Positions 47,336 to 58,301 of a stretch of 64,000 bases of DNA are shown here, piece after piece. Origin of the DNA: Daedaleopsis sinensis (taxonomy: Eukaryota; Basidiomycota; Agaricomycetes; Polyporales; Polyporaceae); the NCBI GenBank assembly GCA_033807695.1, contig CM066300.1, positions 2,418,001-2,482,000 of the forward strand. The letters are read 5' to 3'. Each line of letters begins with the position of its first letter. Positions within the stretch are counted from its first letter, which is position 1. The notes under the pieces were generated by a model. The model saw only the letters and a program-made list of their open reading frames with translations. It was not told where the DNA came from and did not search any database. Made by a program: the position numbers and the translations under genes.

Positions 47336-50300
47336 ATGCTGTCCAACGGCTGTATGCATACACTAGTAGCGTGGGGAATGACGTTCCTTGCGCTAGGCGC
47401 TCACAGTGCTCCTCTTCCTCCCAATGTTGACCTTCCTTCGACAAGCGAGCTCTCTTTCTTTGTCTCGCTACCAAGCTTCTCGTCCCTCTTTCTCGACCAT
47501 TTCTCCAACCACAGCAGACTTCCGCGCGATGAGCTACTGCATGCCTCATCCCGCCTCCTCCACAGAGCATCTTCCGATAGTGATGCCGCAACACTTGCAA
47601 CTATCAACGCTATCCGAGACCGCAGACTCCCTATCATTGCACAAGATGTCAACGATCCGTTGGTCGGCAATGTCTCCAACATCGGCGACTGGTGAGCTAA
47701 TATTTCTACCCATACGCTCCGTCGGCTTACTGAGCGACTGTGAAAACAATGCATGTAGGATCTCAACACTGGGCGATGACGGCAAATGGCCAAGTTCCCA
47801 AGTTGACTACACTACAGGATGCGCAGGCCAAAAGGCCAACTGGTAAATAGAGGTGTACCAAGTCAGGGAGTCTACTTCTAACGTTCGGATTATATTTAGG
47901 CCCGCTAGACTGCATTGGCAGCGTATTGGTGCGTAAAATCTGTCGGATGCGCGATGTACGAGCTGGCTTATATCATTGTACATAGCCCTCATGGCAGCGG
48001 CATGGCACGGAGGTATTGACGGCGCAGACAAGTTCGTAAACAACTCGGCATTACTCGACGCGATTACTCGCGCCATGGGCTTCTGGTTCAGCAACGACTT
48101 CACGGACAATACGTGTCTGGCTGGGCAGTGCAAGTGCAACGCCAAAGGCTTGTGGAACACCAACTGGTTCTCTAACGTACGTTAAGGTTAAGGAGGTCAT
48201 GTCGAGCCAGACTTTACATATTCACTGCGCTACTAGGTCATCGGTATTCCTGTCTTGGTCGGCCAGAGCTGCCTCCTCCTCGGCGAGGACAATCTATCAA
48301 AGTCCCAACTCAGTGGCTGCACCCGGATCACAGAACGCGCTGTCGGCGCCCTGCTGAACGGGGTTACCGGTATGGGCCAGATGACTGGGGCTAACGCGCT
48401 CGACGTCGCGAGGGTCACTATCGATAGCGGACTGCTCACCAACAATATTGTCATCGTCGAGCAAGGCTACAAGCGCATCCACAACGAAGTCGTCCTCCGC
48501 AACAAGACCCAGTCTGACGGTATCAGGGCTGACGGTAGCTTTAGCCAGCACTCCGGGCTCCTGTACAATGGCAACTATGGCAAGGATTAGTAAGTCGTCT
48601 CGATGCTGTGACATAGGATGCCAGGAGCTGACCAATATACAGCGCGAACGATGTTCTTGCGCTCGAGATTCCAGCAGCGGGTACCGACTTCTCTGCGGCG
48701 AAGGCGAGCCCGGAGTCTCAGGCCGCATACGAGAAGCTATGGGAGGCAGACTTGTGGATGATCTATCGCAATGTGAAGACCAATGTCCTGCACTTCGACT
48801 TCGTGAGTGTCTTGCCCTCTCTGTGTCATGTTATCCAATCTCAGATCATTTTCAGAGCGTGCTGAACCGCTTCATTACTTTCCCTGTGGCGGATGATCAG
48901 TGCGTCCTCAGCCAATATTGTTGCCAAACTCGTCTCACAGGTCGAAATATAATTGCAGGGCTACTGGCAGCATTCATATTGACATCGACCGTGTCAAGCA
49001 GCTCGGTGACCTTTGGGAATCTCAAACGTTGCAATCTGCTTTTGCGACTTTGAATGGACCCGGGCCAGACGCCAACTCCGGCAATCTCATAGGCAATCGC
49101 ATGTTCTACACGAACGACTACATGGTACGTCCTGCTCTCCTCTGCACGCGAACTAGTCACTATATGTTGCAATAGGTTCAGCGCGGTGAGGGTTACGTCA
49201 CTACCCTCAAGATGTTTTCGTCAAGAACACCCAATTCCGAGTGTATCAATGGGCAGAATGTAAGCACGATCAGTCCGTCGTCAATGATCATATACTGATT
49301 CAAATATGTACAGCCGTTCGGGTTCCACCTGTCTGACGGCACGCTCTACACCTACGTCGACGGTACACAGTACGAGGATATAGCGGGTGCATGGGACTGG
49401 AACAGTACGCGCATTCATGTCTGTTCCTTCGACCCATGACTGACCAGTCATTTAGTGATTCCTGGCACTACTACCGACTATGCCGCCTCCAAGCTCTCAT
49501 GTGACCAGTCCAACCTCAACACCAAGCAGGACTTCGTGGGCGGCGCTTCAGACGGCAACATCGGTGCGGCAGCGATGAGCTACACGACCCCCAAGACGGG
49601 CGAGCTCTCCTTCCAGAAGGCATGGTTCTTCCTCAACGACAACGTCCAGCACGTCATGATCTCCCACGTCGAGTCCAAGTCCTCCCAGAGTCCCGTCATC
49701 ACCGTCCTCGACCAGAAGCGCCTCAACGGCCCCATCCTCGTTGACGGCAAGCAGCTCGACAAGGGCGGCAACTTCTCCCGCGCGAGCACGCTCTGGCACG
49801 ACAACGTCGGCTACAGGTTCGACACGCCGGCGTCGGGCGACACCGCGCTCTCCGTTGACTTCGGCGCGCGCGAGAGCGACTGGAGCGCCATCGGCATCTC
49901 GGAGGTCCCCAAGAGCTCCGTCGACCTCTTCTCCGCCTGGGTCTCGCATGGGACCGGGTCAGACCTCGCCGTGCCCGCTGCATACACTGCCTTCCCCGCT
50001 GTCACCGCCGACAAGTTCCAGCAGAAGAGCCAGCAGACGGCGTTGCAGACCATCAGCAACGACCAGAATGTGTCTGCGTTATATGACGCGACGAACCGGA
50101 TCGCGATGTTCGTGTTCTGGCAGAAGGAGGGTGGCAAGGCGACGTTCATGCCATCTGGAGCGGATGCCTTCGTCGCCTTGGAGAGCTCCGGCAACTCAGT
50201 GGTCATATACAGCCTCGCAAACAATACTGTGACGGTTTCTGACCCGTCCCAGACGTTGAAGGAGGTACGGCTTACGATCGCCAGAGGTTTGATGGACGTC

Positions 50301-50366
50301 CAGACCGTCAACATCGCACTGCCTACCGAGGGTGAAGCAGGCAAAAGTGTCACTCAAAACCTCTAG
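47336..50366 (+). CDS. Polysaccharide lyase family 8, copy 2
   Basis: This is a tandem paralog of the previous gene. The first ATG is at 47336; MHTLVAWGMTFLALGAHSA, from an internal Met, would be a good signal peptide. It has an N-terminal extension of roughly 65 residues not seen in copy 1 (SLFLDHFSNHSRLPRDELL). It then reads ISTLGDDGKWPSSQVDYTTG, MGFWFSNDFTD, KGLWNTNWFSN (Asn) and VIGIPVLVGQSC. DGIRADGSFSQHSGLLYNG with NYGKD supplies His and Tyr. The beta domains include GFHLSDGTLYTYVDGTQY, WDWN-VIPGTTTDYA, FVGGASDGNIGAAAM, KAWFFLNDNVQHVM and VGYRFDTPASGD. The end KSVTQNL is at 50366. The Cys-rich loop before the Asn motif is shorter than in copy 1. About ten introns, several at positions shared with copy 1. 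Confidence 0.92.
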
Positions 50367-50605
50367 CTAGGCCTCTATATCTAAACGTACACACGATCTT
50401 TTCTCAAGCTACCCTTGCTGCAATCCCTCGTTTAGGCTCACTTTGCGTATTGACCACCTTGCTTATAATTTATACAATTCACTTTCTTACTCCTCGATCG
50501 ATCGGCACCAAGGATGCGATCATAACACAAAGTGATGGCCATATGGAAGCATTGCGATTGTGGGATGGCACACTGATATACGACATACAACAAACGATAA
50601 GGACA

Positions 50606-51555
50606 TCAGAACGCCGCGGGCTGCTCGAAACTCTGCTGGTACGTCTCCTGAGGGGGGTACGCAGCAGCCTCCTCCGCCGCGGGCACTGGTGCGGCGACAA
50701 CGGCAGGCTCGCGCTGCTCGGACGTAGGCTCTGCCACGATTTTGTCGAGAGGAGGCTCGAGGATCTGGACCGAGTCGGGAAGGGGCTTGCGAGGGCCGAG
50801 CTGACCCTCGGGATCCCAACCCTTCATGCTGAAAGTCCGGTGATAAACACGAGAAGCAAACAGAATGCGAACGATTGACGTACATTTTGACTTTGATACC
50901 AAGGACACCTTGACGAAGCATGACGTGCCTGACGGCGTAATCGACGAAGTCAACAGCGGGCTGACCGGAGTGGATCATGAAACCGTCGGTGAACTTCATG
51001 GACTTGGCACGGGCAGCGCGGAGCTTGCCAGAGACGACAACCTCGCAACCCTTCGCGCCAGACTCCATGACGAAGCGAAGCACACCATAGCAAGCCCTGA
51101 AGACGAGTGAATATAGTTTACCTATTGCAAACGACTGAGAACATACCTGCGCACGGCAAGACCACCAAGGAGCTTGTAGCGCAAGCTCTCGCACTGGGCG
51201 ATGGCAGAAAGGCCACGGTACTGGACCTTCTCAGCGTAAAGCTCAAGGGAGTTGTCCGGGAACTTGAAACGCTTCTGGACGAGCGCGGTAAGCTCACGGA
51301 TGCGGCGACCCTTCTCGCCCAAAACTTCCTGGGTGTGGGTAGCACGGATGATGATCTGATAGTTTTGCCGGGATGGTTACCCAGTATCGTCGTAAAACCA
51401 GGAAATTTGCTCACCTCAGTGCGAGCGTGGGTGACACGAACATCGCAGCCAGAGTAACCCTCCTCCGAGAGCTCACGGGTGAAGAAATCGTTCAACTCGG
51501 CACGGAAAACACCGTCAGCGACGAACTTGCGCTTCTTGCTGATCTGGCCGGACAT
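50606..51555 (-). CDS. RPS3: 40S ribosomal protein uS3
   Basis: uS3 is a small-subunit protein at the mRNA entry channel. The start is [20 protein letters not shown] (ATG at 51555). Next come [15 protein letters not shown], and after an intron the KH domain [20 protein letters not shown] and [19 protein letters not shown]. The next exon reads [40 protein letters not shown] and [19 protein letters not shown]. The last exon is [18 protein letters not shown], followed by an Ala/Pro/Gln tail ending [10 protein letters not shown] at 50608-50606. Three coding introns plus a probable leader intron. Length is about 255 residues, slightly longer than yeast because of the tail. Confidence 0.96.
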
Positions 51556-52380
51556 CTTGACGGATGTATAGGACTGACGAAACGGACGTCAGAGGGAGCC
51601 ATGCAACCGGGCGTCATCCGTCCAGGAGATCATCCATCCAGCTCGTGCATTCAGGTTTTGGCCTTCAATTGGCGTACGGAGCAAACGGATGACACCGGGG
51701 ATGCAAGCCTACTCACCTTGGGGGGTCGCTGAACGGTAGATGCGCCGAGGGAGGCTCTTGAGGCGTTGAGGACGGTGGATGAGGGACTAGTCGGGCCCAA
51801 ATCTACAAATTGCAATCGAGATCTATCTGCTTTAGGAAACTGGTTCCCGCGGATGTTGGGCGCTAGCGGAATGCATAAAAATGTCGCGCGTCGAGAGGTT
51901 TGACGCGTCCCATCTCTTCTCTGTCGTCTCAGCAAGCTCAGCTGAACACCTCGGCCAACATACTGAGTGACTGGTGAGTTCGGTTCTCTCCATATATGAA
52001 ATTGTTCTGCTATGAAGAGTGTTGTATTCTCAACCATACTGGCACCTCTTAGTCGATTTGCTGCCTTGCTCTCTACCTGTTTGCTTGGTATCAATGACAT
52101 GAATGACCTTCTGAGCTTTCACTTCAATCTTCAGCATTATGCAAAACATTCGCTGACTCTTTCTTCTTCACTCTAGGTTCAGGGGGTACCTTCTGCGACA
52201 AAAGAAGGGCTGTCCAAGGCTTGATGATCATGTATCGCAGTAGAAGTGGATGTAGTGATCTTTTTTAAGATCTTCGGCCTCGCGCTAGTGGCTGCGCCTG
52301 CGTGAGTGTGGGAGCTACTGCATATTCTTTATAACCCCAAGTCGCTATGCTATCTTTTATCACACATCCACCACCTCCAT
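51556..52380. promoter_or_regulatory. Divergent spacer, uS3 (-) and amidase 2 (+)
   Basis: This 0.8 kb region contains the uS3 leader intron on one side. A TATAA at 52330-52334 on the other lies 46 bp before the amidase ATG. No gene recognised. Confidence 0.5.
51574..51716 (-). other. Probable 5'-UTR intron of uS3
   Basis: On the minus strand a GTGAGT donor begins at 51716. A TTTCGTCAG acceptor ends at 51574, 18 nt before the start codon. The length of 143 nt exceeds that of the coding introns. Splicing is inferred. Confidence 0.5.
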
Positions 52381-54538
52381 ATGTCTCCCACAACTTGGCA
52401 AGACCTTGTCGCCGACAAGAAGCGTCGCCAGCAGGCGGCAATTCCGTCCGAATGGGTACTTAAGTCCCTTCCGGATAGCACTGTCCTCGATGTGAGGGGA
52501 ATACCTGAACAGTCGGGGATCCTATCGCCGCGCGAGCTCGAGATCACCAATGCCGACGTTGAGACACTGTTACACAATCTAGCATCGAGCACATGGTCCT
52601 CAGTTGAAGTGACTACTGCCTTCTACAAAAGGGCTATCATCGCGCACCAGCTAGTATGTTTCCCTCGAGTGTCAACACGCTTGTTTTGTGTGCGGCTCAC
52701 CGGTGGTTTTACAGGTGAATTGCTTGACTGAAATCTTCGTCGAACGAGCATTGAAGCGTGCTCGGGAGCTTGATGATCACCTGAAAAACACTGGTGAAGT
52801 GGTCGGACCTTTGCATGGCCTCCCTATATCCTTGAAGGATCAAATTTGCATTCAAGGCCTCGAGGCCACTATGGGTAAGAAATACAAGCAATGGTACCGT
52901 CCTATGCGTATTGACTTCGTATCGTTGCTAGGTTACGCCTCATGGATTGGCAAGTATTCGGAGAAGGATGCTGTGATCACTCAGGTTCTCTACGCCTGTG
53001 GTGCCGTCCCATTTGTCATGACGAATGTCCCGCAGACGCTCCTGGTACGCTCTCTACACAAGACCTATATCTACCTATTGACATACCTGTTTACAGTGGT
53101 CTGAGACATATAACCTCGTGTATGGTCGAACTGTCAACCCCGCTAATCGCACCCTCAGTGCGGGCGGATCGTCGGGGGGTGAAGGCGCCCTGATCGCTAT
53201 GAAGGGCAGTCCCCTCGGGATTGGCTCTGACCTCGGAGGGTATGTGTCATGCTACAGTTGATTGAGTTTGAAACCCATCTCCTCTATGCAGGTCTGTTCG
53301 ATATCCAAGCACCTTCAATGGCCTTTACGGCCTGCGCCCCTCCGCCTCGCGCTTGCCCTACAGTGGGTGCGTCAACAGTACTGAAGGGCAAGACTCGTCC
53401 CCATCCTCCCTCGGACCGATCTCGGGCAGCATCGCTGGCATCAAGACGTTCATGAAAGCCGTCATCGGACAACAGCCATGGCTTCTCGACCCCCTCTGCA
53501 TTCGGAAGAAGTGGGACGACGAGGCATACAATCTCACCGAGCACGGTGGCGGGTCTGAGCTCTGCTTCGCGATCATGTGGGACGACGGCGTAGTCGTGCC
53601 GCACCCGCCCGTTCTGCGCGCTCTCCACTTCACCAAGGCGTGTCTGGAAGCTGGCGGGCACAAAGGTATGTTACCGTCAAGATCAAAACCATTGTCGGGC
53701 AGGTCGATGACGCTATCCTTAACAGTGATTGACTGGAAGCCTATCAAGCATTTCGAGCTCTACGAGACCCTCGTACGTTCCAGCCATATCGTTCATGTAG
53801 TCCGACTCACACGCAGTGCCTCCCCGAACAGGGTAAGATATGGATGTCTGGGGCGCTTGAAGACATCAACACCGTCCTCGCCACGACGGGGGAACCCAGG
53901 CTCACATCCATGGCGGTCGAGGGCGCAGACCCGATAAAAACTGGCGTGGACTACGACAAGGGCATCTCTGCGTACGATTTGTGGCAGCTCCAAAAGAAGC
54001 GTATCGCGCTCCGCGAGGAGTACCTCGCTGCGTGGCGTGCAACGGCTGCTGTTACCGGGACTGGCCGTCCGGTCGATGCTATCATTGCCCCCGTCGCCTC
54101 GTACGCCGCGCCGCCTCATGGCAAAGCTACGTGAGTTGTTCGCGATCAGGGTGGTGACCTCTTTATCAACTGACAAGCGCTAGCATTACGACGTACACCA
54201 TGGTGTGGAACACCCTGAACTATCCCTGCTGTGCCTTCCCAGTCACAAACGTGGACCCGGTGCAGGATGCGCCTCAGCCCCGGAACGAGTTCCTCAGCGA
54301 GGCGGACAAGGTCAACCATGCCAACTGTAGGTCTTGCTTCTGGAAGATCTCTGTGTTTTCAAGGCGGCGTTGACATCGTACTTTTGCAGATCACCCGGAC
54401 ACGTACAAGAACGCACCCGTCGGGCTTCAACTCATCGGGCAGACTCTTGAAGACGAGGCTGTCATCGCAATGACAGAGATTGTCGACATCTGTGTCAAGA
54501 TGGGAGCTATGGCCATGGCTGCGGCTGGGAATGCCTGA
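52381..54538 (+). CDS. Amidase-signature family enzyme (fungal acetamidase-like), copy 2
   Basis: The start is MSPTTWQDLVADKKRRQQAA (52381). It then reads IPSEWVLKSLPD, FYKRAIIAHQL, and after an intron VNCLTEIFVERALKRA and GPLHGLPISLKDQ (catalytic Lys). Next come YASWIGKYSEKDAV, MTNVPQTLL, ETYNLVYGRTVNPANRT, SAGGSSGGEGAL, and GIGSDLGG-SVRYPSTFNGLYG across an intron with the nucleophile Ser. It continues with CFAIMWDDGVVVPHPPVL, SAYDLWQLQKKRIALREEY, TGTGRPVDAIIAPVASYA, WNTLNYPCCAFPVTN and APVGLQLIGQTLEDEAV. It ends MAMAAAGNA, stop 54536-54538. The triad Lys-Ser-Ser is intact. It shares exon order with copy 1 at 35779-37926 and is in the opposite orientation. Confidence 0.9.
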
Positions 54539-54769
54539 ATCGAACAGCAAGCCGGTATACCTTTACGCTAACGCAACTGTCCCTGTCCTTCTCACCTCGT
54601 CCTGGATATCAGCAAGCCCGGCGGTGCACAATGACGAGTTGGAAAACAAGATGTTGGAGATTGTACGATACTCATCCTTCGGTTGTGTGTATGATGTGTA
54701 TAATTAAGATGTATGCGTGTGTGTTGCTATGTATGTACGACATAGCAACTTCTAGTCCAAGAGCTGGGA

Positions 54770-56510
54770 TCATCGCGAAGCCTCGTTCACGAAGATGGCA
54801 GCCCCACCCATACCGCTGCCGATGCACATGCTCGTGCAGAGCAATGGCGCGTCCCTGCGCCGCAACTCTGCGAGACCGGTCACCACTTGGCGAGTACCAG
54901 CTAGGAGTAAGTGGGTTAGTATGTGATGCAGACAAGGGTAGTTCACAGCACGTACTCATGCCCAGCGGGTGCGTAAGCGCGATCGAACCGCCACTACGTG
55001 ACAACATTAGAATGAGGCTGTAATAGAACTTCGACTGACTCACTTGGGATTGATCTTCTCAATAGGCACTTGAAGCTGATCGACGCAATAAGCGAATTGG
55101 GAAGCAAAGGCTTCGTTGATCTGAAGGCATATGAGTTAGTTCCATACCGATAACACCACTAAGAAACAGCACGCCTCACCTCCCACACATCAACGTCTTC
55201 CTTCGTTAGACCAGTTTGAGATAGCACCTTCGGAATGGCAGCGACAGGCGCGATACCCATATATCGTGGCTCGACGCCTAAATATCCCCATTGTGCTAGT
55301 AAGCTCATCATTTTGGAGGTGGCAGCAGTCATCACATACCAACGAACGCGCTGGCGACATACTTGCCGACAACTTCCCAGCCCTCTTTCTCTGCCCGAGC
55401 GCGTGTAGTTAGAATGCATAGAGCAGCACCGTCACCGACCCCGCTAGCATTGCCTGCAGTGGTCGAGCCATCTTCCATGAATACGGGCTTCAGCTTCGCG
55501 AGCGATTCCAGGCTGACTCCAGGGCGGACGGTATCGTCCACGGAGACAACTGCACCTCGCAGTTCAATAGGGAGGATCTCGTCGGCGAATATACCAGAGG
55601 CTACTGACTATCAGCCAGGGGGTCAGACGAGACTGCTCCGTGCATGCGGGCAGAAAACTTACTTTGGCTGCGCGAGTATGCGATATGAGAGCATACTCGT
55701 CTTGTTTCTCTCGGGATACCTTGTATGCCCTTGCCACCATCTCGGAAGTCCAACCCATGGGCTAACACTGAGTGTTACCACAATGACATGGAAGTGATTG
55801 CTCAGAAACATCGCACACCTGAACGCAATCATGAGATTGTGCATTCGAGGCCACATCTGGAACAACTTCCGGGTTAGGTCGAGGGCTGGAATTGTGTTGT
55901 GTTGTCAGCGCGCGCGGTACCAATCAGCAAATGATACTACGAACTCACTTGAGCGACATGCTCTCTACTCCAACTGCCATGCCCAAATCAATTTGCTGGT
56001 TGCCAATTGCATTCGCAATATTGACGATCGACTGCAATCCTGAAGAACATAGACGATTGACGGTGGAAATAGGCACATCGACAGGTATGCCAGCAGCTAT
56101 AGCAGCTGCTCTTGAGACATACAGGGGAGAAGGCGGGTGACAGGTTCCTATTGCAGAGTGGGTAAGTTCAAAACCTGAAGACCAGGCGTTTACGACGAAC
56201 CAACGCAGATGTCCTCTAACAGCGCGGGGTTCAATCTTGTCTTCTCAAACGTAGCCTAGAAGGAGATCGGTGACTCTCGAGGGACCTCCGAGTCGAATTA
56301 CGCTCGCACCTTGAACAGCGCATGAAGAAGCTCGTCCACCGGGGTGTCCTTCAGCTGGCCCTTCTTTGCCCTTCCGAGAGCTGTACGCTTCGCGAACGTT
56401 ATGACGACATCCTCTGGCCGTTTAGCAAGAATGCCCGCGCGACCCTTGACTGGAGTTGCATAGCCGCGGGTGAGAGGAATGGCACGTCGAGCAGGCAGCC
56501 TAGAGAACAT
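54770..56510 (-). CDS. 3-ketoacyl-CoA thiolase / acetyl-CoA acyltransferase, mitochondrial type
   Basis: This is a thiolase that cleaves 3-ketoacyl-CoA in fatty-acid beta-oxidation. The start [20 protein letters not shown] is basic and looks like a mitochondrial presequence; no PTS2 and no C-terminal PTS1 were seen. It continues [29 protein letters not shown] and [20 protein letters not shown]. The nucleophile Cys is in [16 protein letters not shown]. Later come [50 protein letters not shown] and [18 protein letters not shown]. Then [48 protein letters not shown] (His) and the last exon [17 protein letters not shown] (Cys of CxG), ending NEASR at 54772-54770. Many small introns (about nine) are needed. 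Confidence 0.92.
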
Positions 56511-57198
56511 GGCCGTCGTCGAAGCTCAAGCAAGAGAGAGGTGGCATTACGGGACACTATATGGCTCGGGGGTGTCATGGCGTTACTAGATCCTGACTGA
56601 CATTCCCCACACTCGCCTTGCCCTCTCCCGCCCGCCGGCAGGACGCGGACACATGACCTGTGTATAGCTAGAGCTAGACGCGCTCCTCGCGTCGTCGACA
56701 AGTTACCATCATTCGTGTTTTGCGCATACTCGCTCCAGTATTTACCGTCTACTCTGGATGCAATCCCTCTTGGTGCAGATTTGTCGAAGAAAACGGCTTG
56801 CCCTCACGGTGTGGTAGTCGTCCGCGTTAGAAACTTATAAGCGTCTGATCGTTAAGCTGACCACAAATTTCTAGCAGGATAGTTCATAGTCATCTCCATG
56901 CACAGGGCGTAGCCCTAAATTCCGTCGCAACGTAATTTGGGTGGAACTATTGAATTCCTTGCGCATTCCCTCCACATTGTTACCAGATGTATTCTCCGAT
57001 GGAACGTGATGATAACCCAAGAATACCTTCTACATTCCATCTTGATTGTCTCTTACTGTCCGACCGTTTCTGAGGTAATTAGTAGGTAAGTATGGGATAA
57101 CGTCCCTTCTGGGACTTATCGCGTGGGTATGTATGTCTTCAAGCTGCAAGTTCGACGCTTGCGTCACCGTGCATCTCTCTCATCCGTACCACCATCTA

Positions 57199-57308
57199 CT
57201 GACGCTCTCCCATACTAACTGATCCCACTAACCTGACGCTCCTGCACTGATCCCACTAACCTGACGCTCCCATACTAACTGATCACACTGACTTGACACT
57301 GCACTGAC
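57199..57308. repeat. Imperfect tandem repeat, units about 28-34 bp
   Basis: Units begin CTGACGCTC and contain ATACTAACTGATCCCACTAA. Copies start at 57199, 57233, 57261 and (degenerate) 57293. They differ by small deletions and by TGCA versus CATACTAA. Confidence 0.75.
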
Positions 57309-57363
57309 CTGACCACAAACTTAGTGCCCGTGACCAATGGCTGAGCCGACCGAGGACTAGGAC

Positions 57364-57467
57364 TGTGCCGACCAGGATTGTGCCGACCCAGGACCATTGT
57401 GCCGACCCAGGACCCTTGTGCCGACCCAGGACCCTTGTGCCGACCCAGGACTGTGCCGAATGTGGAC
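57364..57467. repeat. Minisatellite, 19-bp unit
   Basis: The unit is TGTGCCGACCCAGGACCCT. Copies start at 57364 (15 bp), 57379, 57398, 57417, 57436 (16 bp) and 57452 (degenerate, 16 bp). Copies 3 and 4 are identical. Confidence 0.85.
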
Positions 57468-58301
57468 TCAGCTAGGAGGATGCTAGTGCCGATTGTGGGC
57501 TGAGTGACGGGGAGGCAACAAAGGTGAGTATATGCTTTGCACTCGGTCATGCTATGTGTTGAGTCGAGTCGGTCACATTCTTCTGTACGGTCATCTGTGT
57601 ACTTGTGGTAGAATACTTAGCTGTATGCTATACATAGATGAGCTGTAGTATGCTAGTACTGGTGAGGCACGCATACATCGAAATCAAAAATCCATTCGCT
57701 TGAGCTGGATACTACTGTAGGTGAACCTGCGAGTGCGCCCAGTACTTGTGCTCACGTAATCTGAGCCTGCCAGGGTTTATTCTGGATTTAACATATCAGT
57801 TTCTCAAGTACCTCCGGCAGTAGAATGAGAGTGGAAGGTGGGTTCAATGAGGGAGGAATGAAGGCGAATATGTGATAAGTCTCCGTAAGTTTACAAGCCG
57901 GTAGAATCTGAGGTATATCATGGAGGAATGTCCGAGGAACCTTTGAATCTAACGCTCATTCCGTCACGACGGAATTTAGCGCTACACCCTGTGATGGGCT
58001 CTTCCGCCATTCTTGCGAATGACAAGGAACCAGACACGACACTCTCATGTGATGAGCCTGCGATGTACAGGCACATACGGCAAATGCTATTCCCTGCGAC
58101 CTGCGGTTGCAAGCCGCCGGGGCCATCTTCCGCTGTTGGCGGGCCGTTGAACATCCACCATACGACGCATCATCTTCGCTGGGTTCTGGACGTCGGAATA
58201 TAGAAGCTTCGCGCTTGCGACTGATGACGCGATAAGTCTGAGAGCAGTTATAGAGCCCAGGACGCTTGTATTTTGATCCAAGAATCTCAGCCACTCCAGG
58301 G

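Larger units (their letters stand above)
56511..58301. other. Intergenic, 1.8 kb, with tandem repeats
   Basis: No gene recognised. Two short tandem arrays lie at 57199-57308 and 57364-57467 (listed separately). The right end precedes the PL4 lyase. Confidence 0.55.

Noticed and set aside
57364..57467. CRISPR-like array
   Set aside because: Units are directly contiguous with no unique spacers, and the organism is a eukaryote.
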